Under the pieces are notes generated by a model that saw nothing but the letters and a program-made list of their open reading frames with translations, ran no database searches and had not been told where the DNA came from. A program made the translations under genes and the position numbers. A stretch of DNA of 57,871 bases from Flavobacteriaceae bacterium (lineage in GTDB: Bacteria > Bacteroidota > Bacteroidia > Flavobacteriales > Flavobacteriaceae): positions 1-57,871 of the forward strand of contig JAQWGQ010000003.1 of assembly GCA_029238125.1 (NCBI GenBank), written 5' to 3'. Within the stretch, counting starts at the first letter, position 1, and every line of letters begins with the position of its first letter. Shown piece after piece: positions 50,343-57,871 of this stretch.

Positions 50343-50788
50343 AACTCGATTGGAGAATATATAACTGGAGTGAAATCACTACAGATATTTTATATTCAAT
50401 CCTTGCATTGCGATCAGAGGTGTTTGTTGTAGAACAAGATTGTGTTTATCAAGATATTGACGGAAATGACCAGATAGCAAAGCACTTATTAGGTTATGAC
50501 AAAGACCTCTTAGTTGCTCATAGCCGACTTCTTAAACCAGGAGATTATTTTAAGCAACATTCTTTTGGTAGAGCTGTGGTTAAAAAATCACATCGCGGGT
50601 TGGGACTAGGAGACGAGCTCGTAAAACGCTCCATTGAACAATTAGGTATTGATACAGAAATTAAAATATCCGCCCAACACCATCTCGAAAAACTATATCA
50701 AAACAATGGTTTTGTTTCTGTCGGCGATACTTATCTTGAAGATGGCATTCCTCACATTGCTATGTTTCGCAATCCCTCCACTTCGTGA
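50339..50788 (+). CDS. GNAT-family acetyltransferase (ElaA-like)
   Basis: This 149-residue protein has the GNAT fold. RSEVFVVEQDCVYQDIDGND is the N-terminal ElaA-type signature, and FGRAVVKKSHRGLGLGDELV contains the acetyl-CoA binding R-G-x-G-L/G-D loop. The C-terminal FVSVGDTYLEDGIPHIAM is also typical of ElaA. The substrate is unknown. It overlaps rpiB by 4 bases. Its 3' end overlaps the 3' end of the convergent rnpA by 29 bases. Confidence 0.92.
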   Translation: MKLDWRIYNWSEITTDILYSILALRSEVFVVEQDCVYQDIDGNDQIAKHLLGYDKDLLVAHSRLLKPGDYFKQHSFGRAVVKKSHRGLGLGDELVKRSIEQLGIDTEIKISAQHHLEKLYQNNGFVSVGDTYLEDGIPHIAMFRNPSTS

Positions 50789-51110
50789 GTAGCGTTGTAA
50801 ACGCACGATAAATTTCACTGCTACTTCTTACGTCTTTTTTGGTATAAATAAAGTAACCGATTCCAGAGAAAGAATCTCCCAATAAGATTTGTTGTAACCG
50901 AAAAGATTCACGCATCCTTCTTTTGAGTAAGTTTCTTGTAACAGCGGTTGCGTGTAGACGTTTCGGTGCAGAAAAACCAACTTTAAATTCGGCTTGACTT
51001 TGGATGTATTTTAACGTAATTGCACCTGAAGAAATACTTTTTCCTGAATCAAATAACGCTTGAAGTTGCGTTTCATTTGTGATGCGTATTTTTTTAGGAA
51101 AGGAAGCCAT
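50760..51110 (-). CDS. rnpA: Ribonuclease P protein component
   Basis: This 116-residue protein binds the RNase P RNA and aids 5' processing of tRNA. The diagnostic motif is VTRNLLKRRMRESFRL (RNR signature), with KVGFSAPKRLHATA before it. The N-terminus is slightly unusual in sequence but has the right length. It starts in a TAATG overlap with the M1 peptidase stop, so it is at the end of a transcript that begins at the transporter or lepA. rpmH, its usual partner, is not adjacent. Confidence 0.92.
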   Translation of the reverse strand: MASFPKKIRITNETQLQALFDSGKSISSGAITLKYIQSQAEFKVGFSAPKRLHATAVTRNLLKRRMRESFRLQQILLGDSFSGIGYFIYTKKDVRSSSEIYRAFTTLLTKWRDCET

Positions 51111-52915
51111 TATTCTATCGAGTAAATATCATTATTTGGATTCACATCTGCTTTAAGCCCTGTTGGATTCAGCCGAATAACCCTAATGTCAACCAAAGGA
51201 ATTTCGATTTCTAATTGATAGGTTGGATTCGCCCAAGACCAATCACCTAACGCAGTGACTTTTTGATCCAAAAACGTTTTTCCCCCTCGCATCATACGCA
51301 AAGGGATATAGTAATAATCAGAAGACCCATCAATAGTTTCCACATATACTTCAACAGGCATCGGCAGATTACCAATACGCTCTAAAGTAATATTCGTTTT
51401 TTGGTTTTTCTCTTCAACTTGCTGAATACCATAATCAATAGTACTTGTTGTGCGAACCCAGTCATTGAGATACCATTCAAGTTGCATTCCAGAAACCTTT
51501 TCCGCAATACGCTTAAAATCGTTTGGTGTAGGATGACTAAACTTAAACACCTCATAATATCTTTTTATCGTTTTCTTGAGGTTGTCTGCACCAATAATAT
51601 ACCCAAGTTGAGCGAGGAAAACAGCACCTTTAGAATAGCTAGCAATCCCATAGGCAAAGTTATATTGAAACCGATCAGCGTGTGTTGTTAAGGGTTCCTC
51701 AACACCAGAATTCACAAGCTGATAATAGCGATTATAAAAACTGGAATATGGATCTTCTGTTCCCAAGATAGCAGACTCACAAAGCATATCATAAAAAGAT
51801 GTAAAACCCTCATCCATCCAAGCGTATTTTGCCTCATTGGTTCCCAATAAATGATGAAACCAACTATGCGCCAATTCATGTGCTGTCACCCCAAACAAGC
51901 TTTTATACTCACGCTCCCCAGTGATGAGTGTGCACATGGGATATTCCATCCCACCATCACCACCTTGAATAACAGAGTATTGTTTGTAGGGGTATGTACC
52001 GATATTTTCATTAAAAAAAGCCAGCATTTTAGCGGTATCTCCTTGGAGTTGTTTCCAGTTTTCCAGAATATCGGGGTTGTTGAGGTAGAAGAAGTGCAGC
52101 TCTACACCATTTGGACCCAAAATCATATCGTGAACAAAATCAGGATCTGCAGCCCAAGCAAAATCATGAACCATTGGTGCAACAAAATGCCATGTCAAGG
52201 TTTTTGACTTTGATTTCTTTGTTTTTACCGCATATCCATGGCCGATTTCTTCTGGGTTTTGAAGGTAGCCAGTACCACCAATAATGTAGTCACGGTCAAT
52301 TGTGATGGAGACGTCAAAATCACCCCAAACGCCATGAAATTCACGCCCAACGTACGGATTGGGGTGCCAACCGTCTTTATCATACTCAACCAACTTTGGA
52401 TACCATTGTGTCATTGAAAGATCAACCCCCTCCTTATTGTTCCGCCCGCTACGGCGAACCTGTACAGGAACTTGACCCTCAAAAATCATATTCAAAACAG
52501 TTGAACCCCCAGGAAGTAAAGGCGTAGCCAACTCAACAACTAAAATGGTTTCTTCTTCCTCATAAGCAACGGCCAATCCATCTTGCTCAAGACCACTCAC
52601 ATGTAAGAAACCAATTTCGTCATCGTTGAGTTTACTGATTCTGTCCCCAACCCGCGGATCGGGGTCTTTGATGGTTCTGGAGCGTATGTCCATATCACTC
52701 CCTGGCTGAAAAGCATTGAAATACAAGTGGTAAAAAACTTGAGATAGGGTGTCGGGTGAGTGGTTGGTATAGGTGAGTTGTTGTGTTCCGCTATATCGAA
52801 ATGTTTCCACATCCATGTGGATGTCCATCACATAATCGATTTCCTGTTGCCAATACCCTTCATAGGGAGATTGCGCAAACGCAAACGCGCAAAAAAGTAA
52901 AATAAGATGTTTCAT
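51110..52915 (-). CDS. M1-family metallopeptidase, secreted
   Basis: This 601-residue zinc aminopeptidase-like protein has a signal peptide (MKHLILLFCAFAFAQ); the ATG at 52915 is chosen for that reason. The zinc site is HELAHSWFHH (His346, Glu347, His350) with the third ligand Glu369 in WMDEGFTSF. GGDGGMEYPM stands where the G-x-M-E-N substrate motif is expected; the Asn is replaced by Tyr, which may alter N-terminal recognition. The N-terminal beta-sandwich begins YWQQEIDYVMDIHMDV. It lies 13 bases after the MBL hydrolase gene and is coupled to rnpA. Confidence 0.92.
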   Translation of the reverse strand: MKHLILLFCAFAFAQSPYEGYWQQEIDYVMDIHMDVETFRYSGTQQLTYTNHSPDTLSQVFYHLYFNAFQPGSDMDIRSRTIKDPDPRVGDRISKLNDDEIGFLHVSGLEQDGLAVAYEEEETILVVELATPLLPGGSTVLNMIFEGQVPVQVRRSGRNNKEGVDLSMTQWYPKLVEYDKDGWHPNPYVGREFHGVWGDFDVSITIDRDYIIGGTGYLQNPEEIGHGYAVKTKKSKSKTLTWHFVAPMVHDFAWAADPDFVHDMILGPNGVELHFFYLNNPDILENWKQLQGDTAKMLAFFNENIGTYPYKQYSVIQGGDGGMEYPMCTLITGEREYKSLFGVTAHELAHSWFHHLLGTNEAKYAWMDEGFTSFYDMLCESAILGTEDPYSSFYNRYYQLVNSGVEEPLTTHADRFQYNFAYGIASYSKGAVFLAQLGYIIGADNLKKTIKRYYEVFKFSHPTPNDFKRIAEKVSGMQLEWYLNDWVRTTSTIDYGIQQVEEKNQKTNITLERIGNLPMPVEVYVETIDGSSDYYYIPLRMMRGGKTFLDQKVTALGDWSWANPTYQLEIEIPLVDIRVIRLNPTGLKADVNPNNDIYSIE

Positions 52916-52928
52916 AATAAGATTCAAG

Positions 52929-53771
52929 TTAAATAAATTCATTCCATTGGTGGCTCGACTGTAAGCGCACACCCTTTTCTGTTTGATGAACCCGCACCAA
53001 AGGGGTGTTTGGATCATGTTCCAAAAAAAGTAAATAGTTGTGTTTTGCTGCAAGATCTAAAAAAGCAGACTTTTCGACAAGCGTTTGTAGCGGACGCACA
53101 TCATATCCCATGACATAAGGCAGTGGAATATGACCAACAGTAGGGATAAGGTCTCCCATAAAGACAAGTTTTTCCCCTTTCCAATCCATCATCGGCAACA
53201 TTTGTTTTTCCGTATGCCCATCTACAAAAAGAAGGTCTAGGCCTAAAGGGTTGTCTTTGCCTTTTTCGATAAAGCGCAAACGACCAGACTCTTGAATCGG
53301 ATTTAGGTTGTCCTTCAAAAAGGACGCTTTTTCACGAGGGTTGGGCTGGGTGGCCCATTGCCAATGCGACTCATTTGACCAATAATCCGCATTTGGAAAC
53401 ACAGGAACAAAAGAAGTACGGTCAGCATTCCACGCAAAACACCCCCCACAATGATCGAAATGTAAATGGGTTAGCAAGACATCCGTAACATCATTTGGAT
53501 GAAAACCAGCACTTATGACAGAATCGACAAGGTTATCATTTCCCCAAGGTTTGTAGTGGCTAAAAAAACGCTCGCTTTGTTTGTCGCCCATTCCCGTATC
53601 CACTAAAACCAATCGATCGCCAGACTCAATCAACAAACACCTCGCACATAGATCAATCTGGTTGTCTTTGTCTGCAGGGTTGGTGCGCTGCCAGATCGAC
53701 TTTGGCACAACACCAAACATCGCGCCACCATCAAGCTTGAAACGACCAGCAACGATTGGGAATAGGTTCAT
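52929..53771 (-). CDS. MBL-fold metallohydrolase
   Basis: This 280-residue protein has the metallo-beta-lactamase fold. The metal motif THLHFDHCGG is at about residues 101-110, with further ligands in VDGHTEKQ and FLEHDPN, and LVLVDTGMGDK is the usual preceding strand. The loop with NADYWSNESHWQWA resembles quorum-quenching lactonase and alkylphosphonate-type relatives, but the substrate is unknown. No signal peptide is visible. It lies 1 base after the transporter gene and 13 bases before the M1 peptidase gene. Confidence 0.9.
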   Translation of the reverse strand: MNLFPIVAGRFKLDGGAMFGVVPKSIWQRTNPADKDNQIDLCARCLLIESGDRLVLVDTGMGDKQSERFFSHYKPWGNDNLVDSVISAGFHPNDVTDVLLTHLHFDHCGGCFAWNADRTSFVPVFPNADYWSNESHWQWATQPNPREKASFLKDNLNPIQESGRLRFIEKGKDNPLGLDLLFVDGHTEKQMLPMMDWKGEKLVFMGDLIPTVGHIPLPYVMGYDVRPLQTLVEKSAFLDLAAKHNYLLFLEHDPNTPLVRVHQTEKGVRLQSSHQWNEFI

Positions 53772-53772
53772 G

Positions 53773-55962
53773 CTAATCTCTTATGGTTAATCGCAAAACG
53801 GAACAAACAGAGTTTTTGACAAAACGATCCGATTTTAGGCCAAGCAAAACATTGTACCAAGCACTTTTTTCCTGCGATCCGATAATGAGTAAATCATAAC
53901 TGGCAGAGACTTCAGAAATCACACCAACCACATCGTTGCTCTTTATGACCAAACTGTTTTCCTCACGAGACAAACCCTTCAACAAACGGTTGTTGCTGTC
54001 ATGAAGTTTTGACACGACACTTTTTTTAGAATCCTTGCCAATAACATTCAACAAGGTCAAGCTCGCGCCGTAATATTTACAAATGTTATCGGTGACCTGG
54101 ATAAACTTATTTCCCCCTCGCCCAGGACGTACAGCCAGCACAACCTTTGAAATATTTCTTACCCCATTGTCTTTAAATAACGCGAGGTTGGCATTGATGT
54201 TTTTAATGACCCACCCAACCGGGTTTCGAACCAATAGACCAGTGTTCTCACGCCCCCCCCAACCCATCACCAACCACTCACATTTTTGTACAGAGGTGAT
54301 GTTTTTGATGGTGTTAACCACATCATGTGTGGGTAGACTTTCAAAAGTAACTTTTGTGTTTTTAGACTCGCGAAGAGATAAAATACGTCTTTTGACAGAT
54401 TCATCTTTGGGACTGATCAGATTCACATCTTCCAAAAACGTTTGGTCAGGCGCTTCTATGATGTTGATCGCATTCACACTGTCTTTAGGGTTGATCGAAG
54501 AAGCTACTTCAACGATCATTTCGGGAGAGGTTTCGTCACCGAGCAAAGGAACAACGATTTGAGAATCGGAGCTGTATATTCCCTCGACAACCTCCTCTTG
54601 ATCTAGCTCAGCGGAAGACGACCCTCCGCGACGACCACGAAACAGAAAAGAAAAGATACCGTAATTTGACAACAACCCACTTCGGTTGGTTTTTCGTCCG
54701 TAAGCTAAAAACACAAAGAAACCAATGACAAATACTGCCAAAACAGATAATAAGGCCTCAACCCCAAGAAAAACCAACAAGAACAAACCGCTTAAAATCC
54801 CAAAAATTTGTACAAAAGGATATAAAGGTGATTTGTATTTTGGCCGATACCATTGTGCGTTGGTTTCTCTAAATACAATCACCGCAAGGTTGACTGAAAT
54901 AAACATTACCACCTTAAAGGCACTGGCGAGCTTGGCGATTTTCACAACATCCAAAAAGATGATGGCCAAAGCAATTGCAAGAGCAGTGACGATAATCGAA
55001 AAAACAGGAGTCAAATATTGTTTGCTGATTAAAGTAAAAACTTTAGGTAAAGCCCCGTCGCGCGCCATAGCAAAAGGAAAACGTGAAGAGGCAAGTAAAC
55101 CCGAATTGGCCATGGAGAGCAGTGTCATTACCCCCACAACTCCAGCGATGTATCCTGCAATGGGACCACCAATTTCGGCGGCGGCGGTATAGATTGGTCG
55201 GATGTCGGTAGATAGGGCAGCTCCGTCGACAAAACGCACAAGCACCATCGACACACAAACATAGACAGCCATAATAAGCAGCAATGAAATAATCATGGTT
55301 CGTGGAAGATTTTTTTCGGGCTGAGAAATCTCACCAGCAATGGCAGCGATTTTGGTTACTCCCGCATAGGAGATATATAAAAAGGCAACCCCACCAAAAA
55401 AACCAAGGGAACCATCAGACAAAAACGCTGTTGGCGGAACGACACTTACACTGTTAAATCCAAGCGCAATCAACACAACCAAAGAGGTGACGCTAATACC
55501 AACAATAGCGAGTTGGGCGTTTCCTACTTTTTTAATTCCAAATAGATTGAGCACCAAAACCAAAAGCAGGGAGACAATCGCCACGATGGTGGTATAGAAC
55601 GAATCCAATTCGACCAAGACATACAAATAAGCACTTAACCCCACCAAAGAAAAAGCACTTTTGAGCAATAAGGACAACCAGAGACCAATTCCCGAAACCA
55701 CACCAAAAAGCGGGCCAAACGCCCGATCGATATACACATAGGTTCCCCCTGATTTGGGCATGGCGGTTGCCAATTCTGATTTGGACAATACAGCGGGGAT
55801 AATGCAAATTCCAGCGACCAAAAACGCCAAGGAGACAGAAGGCCCCGTGATGCCAAAGGCCACACCCGGCAACACAAAAATCCCACTGAGCATACCGCCG
55901 ATGCTGATCGCGATGGCAGAAGGCAAACTCAATGTGCGAACAAGAGTTGTCTTACTTTTCAT
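53773..55962 (-). CDS. APC-superfamily transporter fused to two universal stress protein domains
   Basis: This 729-residue protein has an APC amino-acid permease part with about twelve helices (residues 10 to 430: SIGGMLSGIFVLPGV, then YAGVTKIAAIAGEISQPEKNLP). Two USP-like domains follow in the cytoplasm: one from about 470 (QIVVPLLGDETSPEM to CEWLVMGWGGREN) and one from about 600 (KVVLAVRPGRGG to LLIIGSQEKSAW). Such transporter-USP fusions are known in prokaryotes; the USP part may sense nucleotides and control transport. The substrate is unknown. It lies 57 bases after lepA and 1 base before the MBL gene. Confidence 0.92.
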   Translation of the reverse strand: MKSKTTLVRTLSLPSAIAISIGGMLSGIFVLPGVAFGITGPSVSLAFLVAGICIIPAVLSKSELATAMPKSGGTYVYIDRAFGPLFGVVSGIGLWLSLLLKSAFSLVGLSAYLYVLVELDSFYTTIVAIVSLLLVLVLNLFGIKKVGNAQLAIVGISVTSLVVLIALGFNSVSVVPPTAFLSDGSLGFFGGVAFLYISYAGVTKIAAIAGEISQPEKNLPRTMIISLLLIMAVYVCVSMVLVRFVDGAALSTDIRPIYTAAAEIGGPIAGYIAGVVGVMTLLSMANSGLLASSRFPFAMARDGALPKVFTLISKQYLTPVFSIIVTALAIALAIIFLDVVKIAKLASAFKVVMFISVNLAVIVFRETNAQWYRPKYKSPLYPFVQIFGILSGLFLLVFLGVEALLSVLAVFVIGFFVFLAYGRKTNRSGLLSNYGIFSFLFRGRRGGSSSAELDQEEVVEGIYSSDSQIVVPLLGDETSPEMIVEVASSINPKDSVNAINIIEAPDQTFLEDVNLISPKDESVKRRILSLRESKNTKVTFESLPTHDVVNTIKNITSVQKCEWLVMGWGGRENTGLLVRNPVGWVIKNINANLALFKDNGVRNISKVVLAVRPGRGGNKFIQVTDNICKYYGASLTLLNVIGKDSKKSVVSKLHDSNNRLLKGLSREENSLVIKSNDVVGVISEVSASYDLLIIGSQEKSAWYNVLLGLKSDRFVKNSVCSVLRLTIRD

Positions 55963-56019
55963 TTCATTTGAAAAGTACTAAATAAATTTACGAAACAAAA
56001 GAGGTTAGGAAAATAAAGA

Positions 56020-57816
56020 CTAATCGTTCAACTTCAACACCGCCATAAAGGCTTGTTGCGGGATTTCGACATTACCGACTTGGCGCATTTTCTTTTTCCC
56101 TTTTTTCTGCTTTTCAAGGAGTTTTCGCTTTCGGGTAATATCTCCACCATAACATTTGGCGGTAACATCTTTCCGAACCGCTTTGATGGTTTCGCGCGAA
56201 ATGATTTTTGCACCAATTGCTGCTTGAATCGGAATATCAAACTGCTGCCTTGGGATCAGCTCTTTGAGCTTTTCACACATTTTTTTTCCAAGAGTATGTG
56301 CGCTGTCGGTATGTACCAAAGCCGACAGGGCATCAACGGGACTGGCGTTGAGTAAAATATCTACCTTCACCAACTTGGACGTACGCAACCCGATTGGGCT
56401 ATAATCAAAAGAGGCATACCCACGAGAAACGGACTTGAGGCGATCATAGAAATCAAATACAATTTCTGCCAAGGGCATTTCAAAGGACAGCTCTACACGT
56501 TCAGGTGTGAGATAGGTTTGATTCGTGATTTGCCCACGTTTTTCAATACATAGACTCATCACATTCCCGACATAGTCGGCTTTGGTGATGATCGACGCCT
56601 TGATAAAAGGCTCTTCCACATGATTGAGAATTGATGGGTCGGGAAGATCTGTAGGATTGTTGACCAGCACGATTTCATCAGGATTCTTTTTGGTATAAGC
56701 GTGGTAGGACACGTTGGGAACCGTCGTAATTACCGACATATCAAACTCTCGTTCTAGTCGCTCCTGAATGATCTCTAGGTGCAACATTCCCAAAAACCCA
56801 CAACGAAACCCAAACCCAAGCGCAGCAGAGCTCTCTGGCTGAAAGACCAAGGAGGCGTCGTTGAGCTGCAGCTTTTCCATGGAGTTTCTGAGCTCTTCAT
56901 ATTCTTCGGTGTCAACAGGATAAATTCCCGCAAAAACCATGGGCTTGACCTCTTCAAAACCATCAATCGGGGAGTCTGTGGGGCTTGCAGCCAAGGTAAC
57001 CGTATCTCCAACCTGGACCTCTTTGGCTTCTTTAATCCCTGTGATCAAGTAGCCCACATCACCCGTTTCTACATGTTTTCGCGGTTCTTGTTTGAGCTTG
57101 AGCGCACCGACTTCATCGGCGTTGTACTCTTTTCCAGTAGCAATAAATTTGATCCGGTCCCCTTTGGTAATTTGACCGTTCATAACTCGGAAATAGGTTT
57201 CTACCCCCCGAAACGGATTGTAAACGGAGTCAAAAATAAGGGCCTGCAAGGGGGCGTGATTATCCCCTTCAGGAGAAGGAATTCGTGCCACGATGGCTTC
57301 CAAAATCGATTCGATACCAAGACCTGTTTTTGCAGAGCAGTGAATCACCTCTTCTGCCTGACAACCCAACAAATCAACAATATCGTCGGTAACCTCTTCA
57401 GGGTTTGCAGAAGGCAAATCGACTTTGTTGAGAACAGGAATGATTTCCAAGTCGTTTTCCAAAGCCAAATACAAATTGGAAATGGTTTGTGCCTGGATAC
57501 TCTGTGCGGCATCAACCACCAATAGCGCACCCTCACAAGCAGCAATCGAGCGGGAGACTTCATAAGAAAAGTCCACATGCCCAGGCGTATCGATCAGGTT
57601 AAACACATAATCTTGACCGTCGAGCGTATAGTTCATCTGAATCGCATGGGACTTGATTGTGATTCCACGCTCACGCTCCAAATCCATATTATCGAGAAGT
57701 TGATCTTGCTTTTCTCGTTCAGTAACCGCACCAGTTGCATCGAGCAAACGGTCAGCCAAGGTGCTTTTACCATGATCGATATGGGCAATGATGCAAAAAT
57801 TCCGAATGTGTTTCAT
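56020..57816 (-). CDS. lepA: Elongation factor 4 (LepA), ribosome back-translocase
   Basis: This 598-residue translational GTPase has G1 in [16 protein letters not shown], the switch segment [13 protein letters not shown]3 [12 protein letters not shown]4 in LNKVDLP and a G5-like CSAKTG. The LepA-specific C-terminal domain ends with [22 protein letters not shown], read in short parts, then [13 protein letters not shown]. It acts on stalled or pre-translocation ribosomes. The ATG at 57816 is chosen over the preceding TTG. A TATCTTTG -7 box lies upstream at 57836-57843. The transporter gene follows 57 bases downstream. Confidence 0.98.
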   Translation of the reverse strand: MKHIRNFCIIAHIDHGKSTLADRLLDATGAVTEREKQDQLLDNMDLERERGITIKSHAIQMNYTLDGQDYVFNLIDTPGHVDFSYEVSRSIAACEGALLVVDAAQSIQAQTISNLYLALENDLEIIPVLNKVDLPSANPEEVTDDIVDLLGCQAEEVIHCSAKTGLGIESILEAIVARIPSPEGDNHAPLQALIFDSVYNPFRGVETYFRVMNGQITKGDRIKFIATGKEYNADEVGALKLKQEPRKHVETGDVGYLITGIKEAKEVQVGDTVTLAASPTDSPIDGFEEVKPMVFAGIYPVDTEEYEELRNSMEKLQLNDASLVFQPESSAALGFGFRCGFLGMLHLEIIQERLEREFDMSVITTVPNVSYHAYTKKNPDEIVLVNNPTDLPDPSILNHVEEPFIKASIITKADYVGNVMSLCIEKRGQITNQTYLTPERVELSFEMPLAEIVFDFYDRLKSVSRGYASFDYSPIGLRTSKLVKVDILLNASPVDALSALVHTDSAHTLGKKMCEKLKELIPRQQFDIPIQAAIGAKIISRETIKAVRKDVTAKCYGGDITRKRKLLEKQKKGKKKMRQVGNVEIPQQAFMAVLKLND

Positions 57817-57835
57817 CAACGAATCAAAAGGACAA

Positions 57836-57843
57836 CAAAGATA
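57836..57843 (-). promoter_or_regulatory. Predicted -7 box of lepA
   Basis: The minus strand reads TATCTTTG, a TAnnTTTG match, about 20 bases before the lepA ATG and close to the right edge of the window. No -33 TTG at the expected distance is visible. Confidence 0.45.
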
Positions 57844-57871
57844 CTTAATTGCACCCTGTAAATGCGAATAA

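Noticed and set aside
1-57871. CRISPR array, insertion sequence or prophage
   Set aside because: No regularly spaced repeats, transposase, integrase or phage structural gene was seen on either strand.

Overview
The window is a chromosomal segment of a bacterium in the Bacteroidota, almost certainly a marine-type member of the Flavobacteriaceae. The signs are a gliding/type IX secretion lipoprotein (SprE/PorW), flavobacterial families of unknown function (DUF5687, DUF6341, DUF6909, DUF4837), GH3-family and bactofilin genes in their usual flavobacterial neighbourhoods, and many upstream regions carrying the Bacteroidota -7 box TAnnTTTG, sometimes with TTG about 16-23 bases upstream. Shine-Dalgarno sequences are generally not visible. 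Gene packing is very tight, with 1-29 base overlaps and convergent genes that touch. Family assignments were made by reading the sequence; no database search was run.

Layout. 1-7007 (minus): atpE (cut by the window edge), atpB, two small ATP-synthase-associated membrane proteins, bactofilin, sprE/porW and a DUF5687-type ABC exporter. 7065-10753: an orphan PaaE-like ferredoxin reductase, a GT9 heptosyltransferase, a DUF6341 protein and purD. 10816-31926: a surface polysaccharide region. It holds a phosphoglycosyl transferase, a truncated rfbB remnant, and a minus-strand operon of 13 genes (25688 down to 11709) with no internal gap above 7 bases. That operon starts with a membrane-spanning kelch/winged-helix protein, an outer-membrane protein, ugd and glmS, continues with a nucleotidyltransferase, gmd, colC and colD, and ends with an A+T-rich block (GT11 transferase, flippase, polymerase, GT2, AlkP-like protein). 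A WecA-like transferase lies divergently, and Wzz, a multi-SLBB Wza-type exporter and a DUF6909 protein follow.

31917-38854: GH3 family, M23 peptidase, tatA, DUF4837 lipoprotein, pgk, DNA polymerase III delta' and a methyltransferase. 38869-50342: mnmG between two parS-like palindromes, ybeY, gltX, an SPFH protein, glnS, folB, tRNA-Cys, a LysE exporter, a DUF2807 protein, rnr, a 325-base A+T-rich gap with DnaA-box-like words, then rpiB. 50339-57816: a GNAT protein, rnpA, an M1 peptidase, an MBL hydrolase, an APC transporter fused to two USP domains, and lepA.

The clearest biological story is that gmd, colC and colD form a complete route from GDP-mannose to GDP-L-colitose (3,6-dideoxy-L-galactose). 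ColD has the diagnostic histidine in place of the PLP lysine, and a GT11 transferase of the kind that could attach colitose lies directly downstream. The truncated rfbB at the island's edge suggests that an older dTDP-sugar cluster was replaced. The parS-like pair and the DnaA-box-like gap suggest, without proving it, that the right half lies near the replication origin.
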